Positions 53,534 through 64,000 of a stretch of 64,000 nucleotides of DNA are shown here, piece after piece. The number at the start of each line of letters is the position of its first letter. Position 1 is the stretch's first letter. This DNA is from Dyella sedimenti (GTDB lineage: Bacteria; Pseudomonadota; Gammaproteobacteria; Xanthomonadales; Rhodanobacteraceae): NCBI RefSeq assembly GCF_022760995.1, contig NZ_JAKWJO010000001.1:62001-126000 (forward strand), read 5' to 3'. Made by a program: the position numbers and the translations under genes. The notes below the pieces were generated by a model. It was not told the origin of the DNA and did no database searches. It saw nothing but the letters and a program-made list of their open reading frames with translations.

Positions 53534-54090
53534 ATGGCCGCCGACGAGCTGATCGGTTACGACGAACTGGATGACACCGTCGTCCACCTGCAGCTGGGCG
53601 TGCAGGCCAGTGACCTGCATGGCTCGCTGTGCGGCTTCCTGGCCGGCGGCGGCCAGGTGGGCAAGCGGTCGCTGGCCGAGGTGCTGCAGCTGGAGGCCGA
53701 GGTGGCGCCGGCCGGGCGCGACCAGGTCGTGCTCGACCGCATGGTCAGGCAGAGCGAGGCCGAACTGGCCGATCCCGAGCTGGGCTTCGAACCCCTGCTG
53801 CCCGCCGATGACCGTCCGCTGACCGAGCGTGCCGAGGCGCTGGTGGACTGGTGCCGGGGCTTCCTCGGCGGCTTCGGCCTGGCCGGCGCTGACGCCCACG
53901 GCAAGCTGTCCAACGAGGCGCAGGAGATCCTGCGCGACCTGGGCACCATCGCCGCTTCCTCGTTCGAGTTCGGCGACGAGGGAGAGGACGAGGACGCGCT
54001 GATCGAAGTGCACGAATTCGTGCGCATGGCCGCGATGCTGCTGTTCGCCGAGTGCGCCCGGCGTCCCTCCATCCAGGGCGGTTCCGTGCA

Positions 54091-54094
<4 letters not shown>
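53534..54094 (+). CDS. UPF0149/YgfB-family protein
   Basis: The product has 186 residues. The pattern DLHGSLCGFLAGGG and ALVDWCRGFLGGFGLAG is typical of YgfB/YecA-type proteins. The gene lies divergently to the zapA pair and directly upstream of pepP, the standard gammaproteobacterial order. Pseudomonas YgfB modulates an antibiotic-response pathway, but no role here is shown. ATG at 53534 has a GGAG site; the earlier frame start is not supported. Confidence 0.9.
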
Positions 54095-55401
<1,307 letters not shown>

Positions 55402-55450
55402 TGGGGAAGTGGGGATGTTTGCCTGCGCGGCAGGCGTTCAGCACTTCTTT

Positions 55451-55552
55451 GCAGGAGCGCACCCTGTGCGCGGACCCGCTCGCCATCCCGGCGCAGGCCG
55501 GGATGGCGAGCCATGAGGCGGAAGGCGGTCGCGCACAGGGTGCGCTCCTACA
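55451..55552. repeat. REP-type palindromic repeat
   Basis: GCAGGAGCGCACCCTGTGCGCG is mirrored by CGCGCACAGGGTGCGCTCCT at the other end, and an inner pair CTCGCCATCCCGGC/GCCGGGATGGCGAG sits inside. It is intergenic between pepP and cydX and belongs to the widespread GTAGGAGCGCACC-type REP family. Confidence 0.75.
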
Positions 55553-55605
55553 GAGAGGCGCGCGTGGATGCGCCAGACTTCGGCAGCGCGTATCGCGCTA
55601 CTTCC

Positions 55606-55728
55606 CTATGACCTCGGCCCCTTCCGCCGATGCGCCTCGTCATCGGCATGCACCTCGTACCACATCGCATTGAGGATGCCGAACGTACAAGCCAGGCCGA
55701 GGCCGAGGATCCAGGAGAAATACCACAT
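55606..55728 (-). CDS. cydX: Cytochrome bd oxidase small subunit CydX
   Basis: This 40-residue protein starts with MWYFSWILGLGLACTFGILN and continues with AMWYEVHADDEAHRR. The conserved WYFSWILG is the CydX signature and the N-terminal half is one transmembrane helix. It lies just after cydB on the same strand. It stabilises the oxidase haem environment. It is below common gene-length cutoffs. Confidence 0.93.
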   Translation of the reverse strand: MWYFSWILGLGLACTFGILNAMWYEVHADDEAHRRKGPRS

Positions 55729-55743
55729 GATGTCGTTCCTCTC

Positions 55744-56874
55744 TCAGTAGCCGTGGCCGGACTGGCGCACGTGGTCCAGCGTGACGCGACCGCGCAGCAC
55801 GCGGTAGACCCAGCCGGTATAGATGATGATGAGCGGGATGAAGATCACCACCATGGCCAGCATCAGGCCCAGCGTGCCCTGGCTGGAGGAGGCATCCCAG
55901 ATGGTCAGGCTGGAGCGCGGGTCCAGGCGCGAGGGCAGCAGGAATGGGAACAGCGCGAAGCCGGCGGAGAGGATGGTGCCCGCCACCATCAGGCTGCTGG
56001 CGATGAAGCAGGCCAGGTTCTTCCTGCCCACGCTCAGCTGCACGCCGATGGCGCCCGCGAACGCCAGCACGGGAGCGAGCCAGAACCAGGGGTATTGCAT
56101 GTAGCTGGCGAACCAGCTGCTGCCGTGGGCGACCTGCTTGTGCAGCGGATTGGAGACGCCGTCGGTCACCACCGGGCCGACGATGGCGTAGCCGGCCACG
56201 CCGTAAGCCAGCCAGATGCCGGCCAGCACGAAGCACACCGCGTAGGCCAGGGTGGTCCAGCGCGCGACGCGCACGGCGCGGTCGGCCACCACGTGGTCGG
56301 CGCGGTAGGCGGCCCAGCAGGCGCCGTGGGCCAGCAGCATGGCGAGCGAGACCAGGCCGGCCAGCAGGGCGAACGGGTGCAGCAGTTCGAAGAAGCTGCC
56401 GTGCCAGCTCATGCGCAGGTTGTCGTCGAACTGGAACGGCACGCCGAGGAACAGGTTGCCGAAGGCCACGCCCGAGATCAGCATGACCACCACGCCGGAG
56501 GCGGTCAGTACCCAGTCCCACAGGCTGCGCCAGCGCGCATCGCGGACCTTGCCGCGGAAGTTGAAGCCCACCGGGCGCAGGATGAAGGCCAGCAGCACCA
56601 GGAAGATCGCCAGGTACATGCCGGAGAACGACACCGCGTACAGCGCCGGCCATGCCGCGAATGCCGCGCCGCCGCCCAGGATGAACCATACCTGGTTGCC
56701 TTCCCAGGTGGGCTCGATGGTTTCCAGCAGCACCAGCCGCTCGTCGTCGCTGCGCCCGAGCACGCGCAGCAGCGCGGCGATGCCGAAGTCGAAGCCGTCC
56801 ATGACGGCGAAGCCGATCAGCAGGATGCCGAGTAGCGCCCACCAGATCACCCGCAAGCTTTCATAATCGAACAT
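55744..56874 (-). CDS. cydB: Cytochrome bd quinol oxidase subunit II
   Basis: The product has 376 residues and about eight to nine membrane helices. The N-terminal [30 protein letters not shown] and [12 protein letters not shown] are CydB hallmarks. It pairs with CydA in the oxygen-scavenging bd complex. I use the ATG at 56874 (MFDYESL) rather than the longer frame. Confidence 0.95.
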   Translation of the reverse strand: MFDYESLRVIWWALLGILLIGFAVMDGFDFGIAALLRVLGRSDDERLVLLETIEPTWEGNQVWFILGGGAAFAAWPALYAVSFSGMYLAIFLVLLAFILRPVGFNFRGKVRDARWRSLWDWVLTASGVVVMLISGVAFGNLFLGVPFQFDDNLRMSWHGSFFELLHPFALLAGLVSLAMLLAHGACWAAYRADHVVADRAVRVARWTTLAYAVCFVLAGIWLAYGVAGYAIVGPVVTDGVSNPLHKQVAHGSSWFASYMQYPWFWLAPVLAFAGAIGVQLSVGRKNLACFIASSLMVAGTILSAGFALFPFLLPSRLDPRSSLTIWDASSSQGTLGLMLAMVVIFIPLIIIYTGWVYRVLRGRVTLDHVRQSGHGY

Positions 56875-56884
56875 GGCGTGCTCC

Positions 56885-58471
56885 TCAGACGCCCGCGTGG
56901 GCGGCGACAGTGGCGACGGGCGGTTCGGGTTCGGCCGGCGGCCACAGCCCCAGGCCATCCGGTCCCTTCCTGGCGTACTTCACCATCAGCACCGCGTCGA
57001 CGACCGCCAGGGCGCTGTAGAACAGCACGAAGCCGCCCAGCGAGGTCCATACCTGGCCCGCCGTCACGCTGGATACGCCCAGCGCGGTGGGCAACACGCC
57101 CTCGATGGCCCAGGGCTGGCGGCCGTACTCGGCCACGACCCAGCCCAGTTCGGCGGCGAGCCAGGGCAGCGGCAGGCTCCACAGCGCCAGCTTGAGCAGC
57201 CAGCGGCGCTTGTCCAACTGGCGCTTGCTGGCCTGCCAGAACACCACGGCGAACAGCGCGATGAAGTAGAAGCCGCAGGCCACCATCAGGCGGAACGCCC
57301 AGAACAGCACCGGCACGTTGGGGATGGTGCTGTCGGCGGCCTTCTGGATATCCGCCGGCGTGGCCTGGCGCGGGTCATCCATGAAACGCTTGAGCAGCAG
57401 CGCATAGCCCATGTCCTTGTCGTGCGCGGCGAGAATGGCCTTGGCCTGCGCGTTGTCCTTGTCCTGGCGCAGCACCAGCATGGCGTCGTAGGCCAGGATG
57501 CCGTTGTTGATGCGGCCCTTGGCGTCCTCCACCAGGTTGGCGATGCCGGGGATCGGCTTGTCGATCGAGCGCGTGCCGATCAGGCCCATCACCCAGGGAA
57601 TGCGCAGGGCGTAGTGGGTGGTGTGGTTCTCCACGTCGGGGATGCCGAACAGGGTGAACGAGGCCGGCGCCGGCTCGGTCTCCCACATGGCCTCGATCGC
57701 GGCCATCTTCATCTTCTGGTTTTCCGACACCGCGTAGCCGGATTCGTCGCCCAACACCACCACCGACAGCGCGGCGGCGAGGCCGAAGCTGGCCGCCACC
57801 GTCATCGAGCGCTTGGCGAAGTCCACGTTGCGGCCGCGCAGCAGGTACCAGGCGCTGATCGACAGCACGAACATCGAGCCGAGCACGTAGCCCGCGCTCA
57901 CCGTGTGCACGAACTTGGCCTGGGCCACCGGGTTGAACAGCACGTCGGCGAAGGAGGTGACCTCCATGCGCATGGTGTCCGCGTTGAAGGCCGAGCCGAC
58001 CGGGTTCTGCATCCAGCCGTTGGCGACGAGGATCCACAGCGCCGAGAGGCTGGTGGCAAGCGCGAGGAACCAGGTCACCAGCAGGTGCGCCACGCGCGAG
58101 ATGCGGTCCCAGCCCACGAAGAACAGCCCGACCAGGGTGGCCTCGAGGAAGAACGCCATCAGGCCCTCGATGGCCAGCGGCGTGCCGAACACGTCGCCGA
58201 CGTAGTGGGCGTAGTAGGCCCAGTTCATGCCGAACTGGAATTCCATGGTGACGCCGGTGGCGACGCCCATGGCGAAGTTGATGCCGAACAGCACGCCCCA
58301 GAACTGCACCATGCGCTTCCAGACCTCGCGCCCGGTCATCACGTAGACGCTCTCCATGATGGCGAGGATCCACACGATGCCCAGGGTGAGCGGCACGAAC
58401 AGGAAGTGGTAAAGCGCGGTCAGCGCGAACTGCAGACGCGAGAGCGTGACGACATCGGGATCGATGATCAT
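56885..58471 (-). CDS. cydA: Cytochrome bd quinol oxidase subunit I
   Basis: The product has 528 residues. [20 protein letters not shown] at the N-terminus holds the haem-ligand His; [15 protein letters not shown] is the conserved GRQPW loop motif. It binds haems b558, b595 and d and reduces O2 with quinol electrons, usually under microaerobic or stress conditions. The ATG at 58471 overlaps the cydP stop (ATGA). Confidence 0.96.
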   Translation of the reverse strand: MIIDPDVVTLSRLQFALTALYHFLFVPLTLGIVWILAIMESVYVMTGREVWKRMVQFWGVLFGINFAMGVATGVTMEFQFGMNWAYYAHYVGDVFGTPLAIEGLMAFFLEATLVGLFFVGWDRISRVAHLLVTWFLALATSLSALWILVANGWMQNPVGSAFNADTMRMEVTSFADVLFNPVAQAKFVHTVSAGYVLGSMFVLSISAWYLLRGRNVDFAKRSMTVAASFGLAAALSVVVLGDESGYAVSENQKMKMAAIEAMWETEPAPASFTLFGIPDVENHTTHYALRIPWVMGLIGTRSIDKPIPGIANLVEDAKGRINNGILAYDAMLVLRQDKDNAQAKAILAAHDKDMGYALLLKRFMDDPRQATPADIQKAADSTIPNVPVLFWAFRLMVACGFYFIALFAVVFWQASKRQLDKRRWLLKLALWSLPLPWLAAELGWVVAEYGRQPWAIEGVLPTALGVSSVTAGQVWTSLGGFVLFYSALAVVDAVLMVKYARKGPDGLGLWPPAEPEPPVATVAAHAGV

Positions 58472-58695
58472 GGGCTGTCCGTGTGCGGAGAAGTGGAAGC
58501 GGAGGCCGGCGCGAGCAGGTGCTCGATCGTGGCTGGACGGGTGTCGGGGCGTGCGTAGTGGGCCGTGGCCACCCACCAGATCAGGGTGAGCAGCACGAGC
58601 TTGGCGAGCACCAGCAGGACCAGTTCGCCCGCCAGCCGGCGTAGGGGGCGCCGCGACAACTCGACGCGCACCGGATTGACGGACGGCATGGACAT
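58468..58695 (-). CDS. cydP: Cytochrome bd accessory small membrane protein CydP
   Basis: The product has 75 residues. A basic N-terminus (RVELSRRPLRRLAGELVLL) leads into one hydrophobic helix (VLLVLAKLVLLTLIWWVA) and a polar tail. This matches the CydP family seen directly before cydA in Xanthomonadales and Pseudomonas. Its stop overlaps the cydA start. Confidence 0.82.
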   Translation of the reverse strand: MSMPSVNPVRVELSRRPLRRLAGELVLLVLAKLVLLTLIWWVATAHYARPDTRPATIEHLLAPASASTSPHTDSP

Positions 58696-58842
58696 GCGAC
58701 AAGCCCCTTGCTCTACCTGGGGCGAGCATACGCAACCGGCGTGAAGTTGTCGTGCGGAGGGTTGCCGCAGCGGCGGATGGCCGCAAGGGCTGGCGCGACG
58801 GGTGCCGTTTCTGCGGGATGGGGCCGGCCCAAACCATCCCGG

Positions 58843-58925
58843 CGTGCCCAGGCTGCCCCTCCCCTGCCGTGCAGGAGAGGGTTGGGGAGGGAGCTCCGTG
58901 GCCATGCCGAGAGGTTGAACAAGCC
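58843..58925. repeat. Partial palindromic repeat of the GAGCCTGTTCA family
   Basis: CCCCTCCCCTGCCGTGCAGGAGAGGGTTGGGGAGGGAGC followed by CCGTGGCCATGCCGAGAGGTTGAACAAGCC is the right half of the type seen at 38137-38297. It ends 18 bases before the pepQ stop codon. Confidence 0.6.
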
Positions 58926-58943
58926 CTCGGCGCCCTCCCGGGA

Positions 58944-60266
58944 TCAGGTCAGCGCGAACGCATCGCGGGTCAGGTTTTCCGGCGCGCCGTGGGTGCAGAC
59001 CACGTCGTCCTCGATGCGGATGCCGCCGTAGGGACGGAAGAAGTCCACCCTGGCCCAGTCGATGTCGGCCGCCGCCGGCGTGTCGCGCAGTTCTTCCAGC
59101 AGCATGTCGATGAAGTACAGGCCCGGCTCGATGGTCACCACCATGTCCGGTTCCAGCACGCGGGTCATGCGCAGGTAGGGATGGCCCGGCGGGCGGGCGA
59201 TGGTGCCGCCGTGCTCGCCCTGCTGGAAGCCCGCCACGTCGTGCACCTGCAGGCCGATCGGATGGCCCAGGCCGTGCGGGAAGAACGCGGCGGTGACGCC
59301 CGAAGCCACCGCGCTTTCCGCGCTCATGCGGATGATGCCGTGCTCGTGCAGCACGTTGGCCAGCACGTGGTGCGCATGGATGTGCAGTTCCGGATAGCTC
59401 TGGCCGGCGCGCACCTTGGCCGCGAAGCCCTGCTGGGCCGCTTCCATGCTGTCGACCAGGGCCTGGAACTCGGCATGGCCGTAGGCGGCGTAGGTCCGCG
59501 TGATGTCGCTGGCGTAGCCGGCCGCGCTGGCGCCGGCATCGATCAGGAAGGAGCGGCTCTGCGCCGGCGCCTTGCGGTCGAAATGCGTGTAGTGCAGCAC
59601 CGCGCCGTGCTCGTTGAGGCCCACGATGCTGGCGTAGGGAAGTTCCGCATCGATCTGGCGCGCCGTGGTGAGGTAGGCCATGTGGATGCCGAACTCGCTC
59701 TCGCCCGCGCGGAAGGCCTGCTCGGCGGCGCGGTGGGCGCGTGCGCCGATACGGCTGGCCTCGCGCATCAGTTCCAGTTCGTAGGGCGTCTTGTAGGAGC
59801 GGTGCCAGTGCAGGTAATCCATCACCGCCTGCGGGTTGTTGGCCTCGGCGCCCGGCACCGCCGGGCATTCGGGGCCGATGATGGCGCGGCGGGCGCTGGC
59901 GCCGGGCAGCAGCGCCACCGCATCGGCGGCGTCGCGCACGATCTCGATGTCGAAGTGCTCCACCCAGTAGCCGCTGGGCGCGGCGGGCACCACGTGCCAG
60001 TAGTCCTCGGGCTGCAGGAACACCAGCCGGGGCTTGTGGCCGGGCGTGTAGACGATCCAGCTGCCCGGGGTGCCGGTCAGCGGCAGCCAGTGGCGGAAAT
60101 GCGGATTGGCAACGAAGGGGTAGTCCTGGTCGTCGAGGAACTTGCGCAGCGGCGTGCCCGCCGCGATCACCAAGTGATCGAATCCGCCCACGGCGAGCGC
60201 CTTGTCGGCGCGTTCGCGCAGGGTGGCCAGGTGTTGGGGATAGAGCGAGGCGAGACGATCGTGCAT
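58944..60266 (-). CDS. pepQ: Xaa-Pro dipeptidase (PepQ)
   Basis: The product has 440 residues of the PepQ type: an N-terminal creatinase-like domain (RLASLYPQHLATLRERAD, VFLQPEDYWHV) and M24B ligands in IDAGASAAGYASDITRTYA, GLQVHDVAG, VTIEPGLYFID and GIRIEDDVV. It splits dipeptides with C-terminal proline. It is separate from pepP though related. The start MHDRLASLY at 60266 is the normal N-terminus. Confidence 0.92.
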   Translation of the reverse strand: MHDRLASLYPQHLATLRERADKALAVGGFDHLVIAAGTPLRKFLDDQDYPFVANPHFRHWLPLTGTPGSWIVYTPGHKPRLVFLQPEDYWHVVPAAPSGYWVEHFDIEIVRDAADAVALLPGASARRAIIGPECPAVPGAEANNPQAVMDYLHWHRSYKTPYELELMREASRIGARAHRAAEQAFRAGESEFGIHMAYLTTARQIDAELPYASIVGLNEHGAVLHYTHFDRKAPAQSRSFLIDAGASAAGYASDITRTYAAYGHAEFQALVDSMEAAQQGFAAKVRAGQSYPELHIHAHHVLANVLHEHGIIRMSAESAVASGVTAAFFPHGLGHPIGLQVHDVAGFQQGEHGGTIARPPGHPYLRMTRVLEPDMVVTIEPGLYFIDMLLEELRDTPAAADIDWARVDFFRPYGGIRIEDDVVCTHGAPENLTRDAFALT

Positions 60267-60398
60267 GGCGGCTCCGTACGATCCTGCGGCGCATGCTGCG
60301 TCGGGCAGGGGGGAAGAAGAGGTCATACATGATGGCGCGCGGGCCCCAGGGTTGCCAGCCGCCCCACTTCCGGAGACGGGAAGCGCGACCTCGCGGAA

Positions 60399-60770
60399 TC
60401 AACCCTGCCCCGGCTGCTCCAGCCACGCATCCAGCAGCGCGGCGTCCCGGTCGTCGATGGCCACGATGCGGTAGCCGGCCCAGACCTGGCCCGGGCTGGC
60501 CGCCGCCTCGTGCCATTGTTCCTGGATGCCGACCTCGATGACCTGCGGCGCACTGCCCAGGCCGGGCAGGGAGAGGCTCACCTGGTAGATCGCCTCGGCG
60601 CGCGGCGGTTGCGCGCTGATCAGCAGCATGCCGTTGGCCGAGAGGTTGCCGAGGTGGCCGATGGGCTGGCCACTGATGACATCGGTGACCACCGCGGTGA
60701 AGTTGGCGTGCTTGCGCAGGGCGCGGCGCTGGTCGATGGAGGCGATGTTCTCGGTCACGTCAGGCTCCAT
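60399..60770 (-). CDS. PilZ-domain protein
   Basis: The product has 123 residues. The c-di-GMP-binding RxxxR (RRALRKHANF) and the second motif GNLSANGMLL are both present. The protein is a probable c-di-GMP sensor or adaptor. It overlaps the DUF1631 gene upstream by 11 bases, and together they form an operon. An EAL protein elsewhere in the window (43448-45028) could feed the same signal. Confidence 0.9.
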   Translation of the reverse strand: MEPDVTENIASIDQRRALRKHANFTAVVTDVISGQPIGHLGNLSANGMLLISAQPPRAEAIYQVSLSLPGLGSAPQVIEVGIQEQWHEAAASPGQVWAGYRIVAIDDRDAALLDAWLEQPGQG

Positions 60771-63030
60771 GGCGTACGGGCACCGCAGGCGCGCGGGTGA
60801 CAGGGCGCAGGTGATGGGCCAGGGCCTGCCAGGCGCGGTCGAGCAGGTTCTCGCGCACCTGCGGCATTTCGCGTACGCGGCCGCAGGCCATCTCGTGCGC
60901 CAGCTGTTCCAGCGTCATCTCCTCGCTGCGCAAGCCGCGCCGGGTGACGAACAGGCTGTTGCCCGTGACCGGCGAGTACCATGCCAGCTTGCGCTGGGTG
61001 ACGTTGCCGTTGCCGGGGTCGATGAATTCGAACCAGGCGCCGAACGGCAGCTGCCGCAGGCGCTGGTGGATTCGCCGTTCCGGCGATTCGGGTGCCGGCG
61101 GCGGCGGAGCCGGCGTCGTGGCGGGCGCCGGCGGCTCCGGCGCGGCGTGCTCGCCCAGGCGCTGATGCTGCTTGAGCCTGAGCGCCAGCTCGGTGGCCGT
61201 GGCGCCTTCCTGGGCCACCGGCGCGGCGGCGGGAATGCCCAGCAGGCGTTGTGCCACCTGCACGGCTTCTTCCGCGTGCATGCCGATCTGCTGCAGGCCC
61301 GATTCGACCTCCGCCTGCAGCAGGGGGCGATCGGGCACGGGCAACTGGCCGAGCAACTGGTCGGTGACGCGCAGGCGCAGGGCGAAGGCTTCGCTGTCCT
61401 CGCCGTGGCGCAGCAGGGTCAGGGCCAGCACATCGGACCAGGCGCGCTCCAGCAGGGTGCGCAGCAGGCCGCGCGGGTGGCAGCGCTCGAAGCGCCCGGC
61501 CATCAGCGCGGCCGCGCGGCGGCGTGCCTGCTCCAGCCGTTCGCGGCCCTGCATCGCCTCCACCTGGCGGCGCTCGGCGATCTGCGCCTTGCGGTTAAGC
61601 AGGGTCAGGTGATGCTCGATGTCGGCCAGCAGGCTGGTGTAGAGGCCGGTGCTGGGCGGTTCGCGCCGCGCGCGGTCCACCAACTGGTTGAGCTTGGCGG
61701 CGAGCGTGCGGTCGCCTGCGCCGTCTGGGCCGTCCAGCCAGTCGTTGGCGGCCTCGGTGACCATGCCCAGCAGCTTGCGCGCGGGATGCTCGCGCTGGTT
61801 GAAGAAACCCTCGTCGGCTACCGCCATGCGCAGCAGCGGCAGCTGCAGGTCGCCCAGCAGCGAGTGCGCGTTGCCCTTGCGATGCAGTTGCTGGCTCAAC
61901 TGGTCGAACAGCATGGCCACCAGTTCCACCGTGTCGCCCTGTTCGTCGCTCAGGCGCATCGGCGCGGCGCCGGCTGGCTTGCCGGCGTTGAGCTGGGCGA
62001 GCAGTTCCTCGCGCAGGGCCTGGGCGCTGAGCAGCTCGCGCCGGGCCTGGTCGGTCACGTCGCTGACGTGCAACTGCAGGGCGTCCAGCGCCAGCTGCAG
62101 TTCTTCCGCCGAGGCGGCCCGTCCGTCGGGCTGGTAGTTCAGCGCGCCCTGGCCGGCGCGATGTTGGGCCAGCAATTCGCGCAGGCTGTCCAGCACCGCG
62201 ATGTTGTCGCTGCGCGCGGGGGCCGTTTCCGCGGCGGCGGCCGGCGCATGGCGCGCGAAGGCCGGGGTGGCCGGTTCCGCCGCCGCGCCGCGGGCCGGCC
62301 GTTCGCCATGGATCCGGGGCGGCGCGGGAAAGGCGCGCAGCTGCGGCAGGATGCCGTCCGCGCGCAGGTGTTCGTTGACCGTGTCGTAAAGCGTGCCCAG
62401 CGCCTGCACGACCATGCCGTCGAAACTCTGCAGGGCCAGCAGGCGATGCTCCACCGGCAGCTCCAGCGGCGCGCAGGCATCGCGGAAGGAGACCGCCAGC
62501 GCTTGCGGGCCCAGCGGCAGCGCTTCGCCTTCCAGTGGCGGCTGGCTCACCAGGACCGCGAAACGGTAGCCCAGCTCAAACAGCGGGGGACCCAGGCGGG
62601 CCTCGCCGCGCGCGACCAGCTTGTCCAGCGCCACGGCCTGCTCGTGCTCGGTCTGTTCCAGCAGCGCCAGCGGGCGCCGCGCCGTGTCGGTATCGTCCGG
62701 CGCCGCGACGGGAACGCCGAGCCGGCTGAAATGCTCGCGCAAGCCCTGCAGGAAGCGCCGCTCCACCGTCCCGCGCTGCTGCTGCATCAGCTGGCGGCTA
62801 TACAGGCATTGCTGCTGTTCCAAGTGGTTGCGGGAACGCTCGGCCTGCGCGTACAGGCGCTGCTCGGCGTCGGACAGGCAGGCGCGCAGGGGCGCCTCCA
62901 GCCAGCTGGTGCACAGCGCGTGGACTTCCTCGATCAGCCGGCGCGCGCGCGGCGCCCAGCCAGCATGGTCGGGACGGAGGTCCCGCTCGGACACGAATGG
63001 CTGGCGTCGACCCTGCTGTTCGACATCCAT
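60760..63030 (-). CDS. DUF1631-family protein
   Basis: The product has 756 residues with an all-helical central part, a Pro/Ala-rich linker, and the C-terminal domain with GAWFEFIDPGNGNVTQRKLA and RGLRSEEMTLEQLAHEMA. It belongs to the DUF1631 family, often encoded beside PilZ proteins. Function is unknown; it may act with the PilZ protein in c-di-GMP signalling. The ATG at 63030 (MDVEQQGRR) is preferred to the longer frame. Confidence 0.85.
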   Translation of the reverse strand: MDVEQQGRRQPFVSERDLRPDHAGWAPRARRLIEEVHALCTSWLEAPLRACLSDAEQRLYAQAERSRNHLEQQQCLYSRQLMQQQRGTVERRFLQGLREHFSRLGVPVAAPDDTDTARRPLALLEQTEHEQAVALDKLVARGEARLGPPLFELGYRFAVLVSQPPLEGEALPLGPQALAVSFRDACAPLELPVEHRLLALQSFDGMVVQALGTLYDTVNEHLRADGILPQLRAFPAPPRIHGERPARGAAAEPATPAFARHAPAAAAETAPARSDNIAVLDSLRELLAQHRAGQGALNYQPDGRAASAEELQLALDALQLHVSDVTDQARRELLSAQALREELLAQLNAGKPAGAAPMRLSDEQGDTVELVAMLFDQLSQQLHRKGNAHSLLGDLQLPLLRMAVADEGFFNQREHPARKLLGMVTEAANDWLDGPDGAGDRTLAAKLNQLVDRARREPPSTGLYTSLLADIEHHLTLLNRKAQIAERRQVEAMQGRERLEQARRRAAALMAGRFERCHPRGLLRTLLERAWSDVLALTLLRHGEDSEAFALRLRVTDQLLGQLPVPDRPLLQAEVESGLQQIGMHAEEAVQVAQRLLGIPAAAPVAQEGATATELALRLKQHQRLGEHAAPEPPAPATTPAPPPPAPESPERRIHQRLRQLPFGAWFEFIDPGNGNVTQRKLAWYSPVTGNSLFVTRRGLRSEEMTLEQLAHEMACGRVREMPQVRENLLDRAWQALAHHLRPVTRAPAVPVRHGA

Positions 63031-63204
63031 GACAGACCCTGTCAGTTCCCCCCGGAATGGACCGAGTGTATGTCGCTTCCCGCAGGCCCGCCATCGGCTG
63101 GACGGGGGAGGCCGTGCGGCGGAAGTCCCGGCATGGCGGAACGTGACGGGCCGCAAGCGGTGGCCGTGATCCGCTGCCGCCGGTGCTAGTCGACCGGAGC
63201 ATCC

Positions 63205-64000
63205 CTAGAGGCCGGCGGGCAGCACCGCCGCGGGTTCCGGCCCGGCGGCCCCGCGGCGGCAGTCGAGCGACGCCCGCGGGATGAGGCTGAGCGAGCCGGC
63301 GGGCAGGTCGGCGTGCAGCCGGGCCAGCATGCCCGGCGTGATGTAGATCCGGCCGTCGTGGCCCACCAGCACGGCGCAATTGAGCTGCATATGGCCGGCC
63401 AGCCGCGCGAAGCCTTCCGGTCCGGCCACCATCAGGGCGGTGGCGGCGATGTCCGCGAACACCGGGGCGTCGCTGAGCACGCTGGCGGCGGCGCTGGCCC
63501 GTTGCGGCCGGCCGGTGCGGGTATCGACGATGTGACCGAGGTCGGCCGCCTCGACGCGGTGGCGCTGGTAGTCGCCCGAGGAGGCGAGCGCCTCGCCGTC
63601 GGCCAGGTCGATGCTGCCGAGCAGGCCGCCGGGCTTGCCCACGCCGACGTGCCAGGGACGGCCATGGTTGTCATGGCCGAGCGCCATCACGAAGCCACCC
63701 AGGTAGACCAGGGCGTCGTGGATGCCATGCCGCGCCAGCAACTGGCTGACCTGGGCGGAGGCGTAGCCCTCGGACAAGCCGTTGATGTCCAGCGCTACGG
63801 CCGGATTGGTGGCATTGATGGTGCCGTCGTCGGCGATGCGCACGTCGTCCATGCCGGGATGCGCCACGAGCCATGCCTTCAGGGTGTCGTCCGAAGGGGC
63901 GGGCGTCTGCACCGGATAGCGGCTGGTATGGAAGCCCCAGGCGCCGATCAGCCGCCCCGCGGCGGCATTGAACAGTCCGTCAGTCTGGGCATAGCCGGTC
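63205..64000 (-). CDS. apbE: FAD:protein FMN transferase ApbE, 5' part beyond the window
   Basis: The gene runs off the right edge. About 265 residues are visible: TGYAQTDGLFNAAAGRLIGA, ALDINGLSEGYASA, HVGVGKPGGLLGSIDL, IVDTRTGRPQ and FADIAATALMVAG. ApbE attaches FMN to Thr/Ser residues of partner flavoproteins in the periplasm. The usual Lys of the KGYA motif is Glu (NGLSEGYA). It lies upstream of the DUF1631/PilZ pair on the same strand with 174 bp between. Confidence 0.82.
   Translation of the reverse strand, partial: TGYAQTDGLFNAAAGRLIGAWGFHTSRYPVQTPAPSDDTLKAWLVAHPGMDDVRIADDGTINATNPAVALDINGLSEGYASAQVSQLLARHGIHDALVYLGGFVMALGHDNHGRPWHVGVGKPGGLLGSIDLADGEALASSGDYQRHRVEAADLGHIVDTRTGRPQRASAAASVLSDAPVFADIAATALMVAGPEGFARLAGHMQLNCAVLVGHDGRIYITPGMLARLHADLPAGSLSLIPRASLDCRRGAAGPEPAAVLPAGL

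Overview
The window reads as a high-GC gammaproteobacterial chromosome, most likely of the Xanthomonadales (Lysobacterales), in the range of Rhodanobacteraceae such as Dyella, Luteibacter or Frateuria. This is an inference. It rests on the base and codon usage, the zapA-6S RNA-5-formyl-THF cyclo-ligase order, a cydP-cydA-cydB-cydX operon, and the large outer-membrane and adhesin repertoire.

The first ~2.1 kb is a lower-GC integrated element with an XRE repressor-like gene, a putative HUH-type replication protein and an AlpA-like regulator. Its right edge is marked by a tRNA 3'-end-like sequence at 2127-2149, followed by a strong terminator hairpin and a tandem ~172-bp repeat. Next, 2718-6895 holds a compact operon: a Met/His-rich outer-membrane protein, a Met-rich and possibly Tat-exported solute-binding protein, an ABC permease and an ATPase, with a converging TrmO-like gene. 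I read this as a candidate uncharacterised metal-uptake (or Met-rich ligand-uptake) system. Three gene stumps (7049-7630), an SDR/AraC pair, a DUF6249-ECF sigma-membrane anti-sigma-like operon and a beta-lactamase-fold serine hydrolase follow.

From 12.4 to 24.3 kb the theme is the cell surface: a 2213-residue autotransporter with a ~531-residue internal duplication, and a classical chaperone-usher pilus operon read leftwards. The 26.06-37.15 kb block is a dense catabolic cluster. It contains a two-subunit succinyl/malyl-CoA-synthetase-like ligase, an acyl-CoA dehydrogenase lacking the usual catalytic Glu, two dienelactone-hydrolase-like proteins, an ACMSD-type amidohydrolase, an aromatic-acid MFS symporter, a class II aldolase, an OprB-type porin, a MaoC hydratase and a CitE-type lyase, with a convergent LysR. 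Together they suggest uptake of a (possibly aromatic-derived) organic acid, CoA activation, hydration and lyase cleavage. The substrate cannot be named from sequence. A 266-bp MITE-like element sits exactly behind the porin stop codon with a 3-bp target duplication.

A second, archaic (Csu-like, spore-coat-U) pilus operon lies at 38.3-42.8 kb. Its major pilin is frameshifted in a 4-base homopolymer. It is followed by an EAL-domain protein, an AraC regulator, an MFS_3 exporter and a secreted sedolisin (S53) peptidase. The last third is core housekeeping: rpiA, an EVE-domain protein, 5-formyl-THF cyclo-ligase, 6S RNA, zapA and a zapB-like gene, a YgfB-family gene, pepP, cytochrome bd oxidase (cydPABX), pepQ, a PilZ protein, a DUF1631 protein and a truncated apbE running off the right edge. 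Three related palindromic elements beginning near GAGCCTGTTCA sit at or just beyond gene stop codons.
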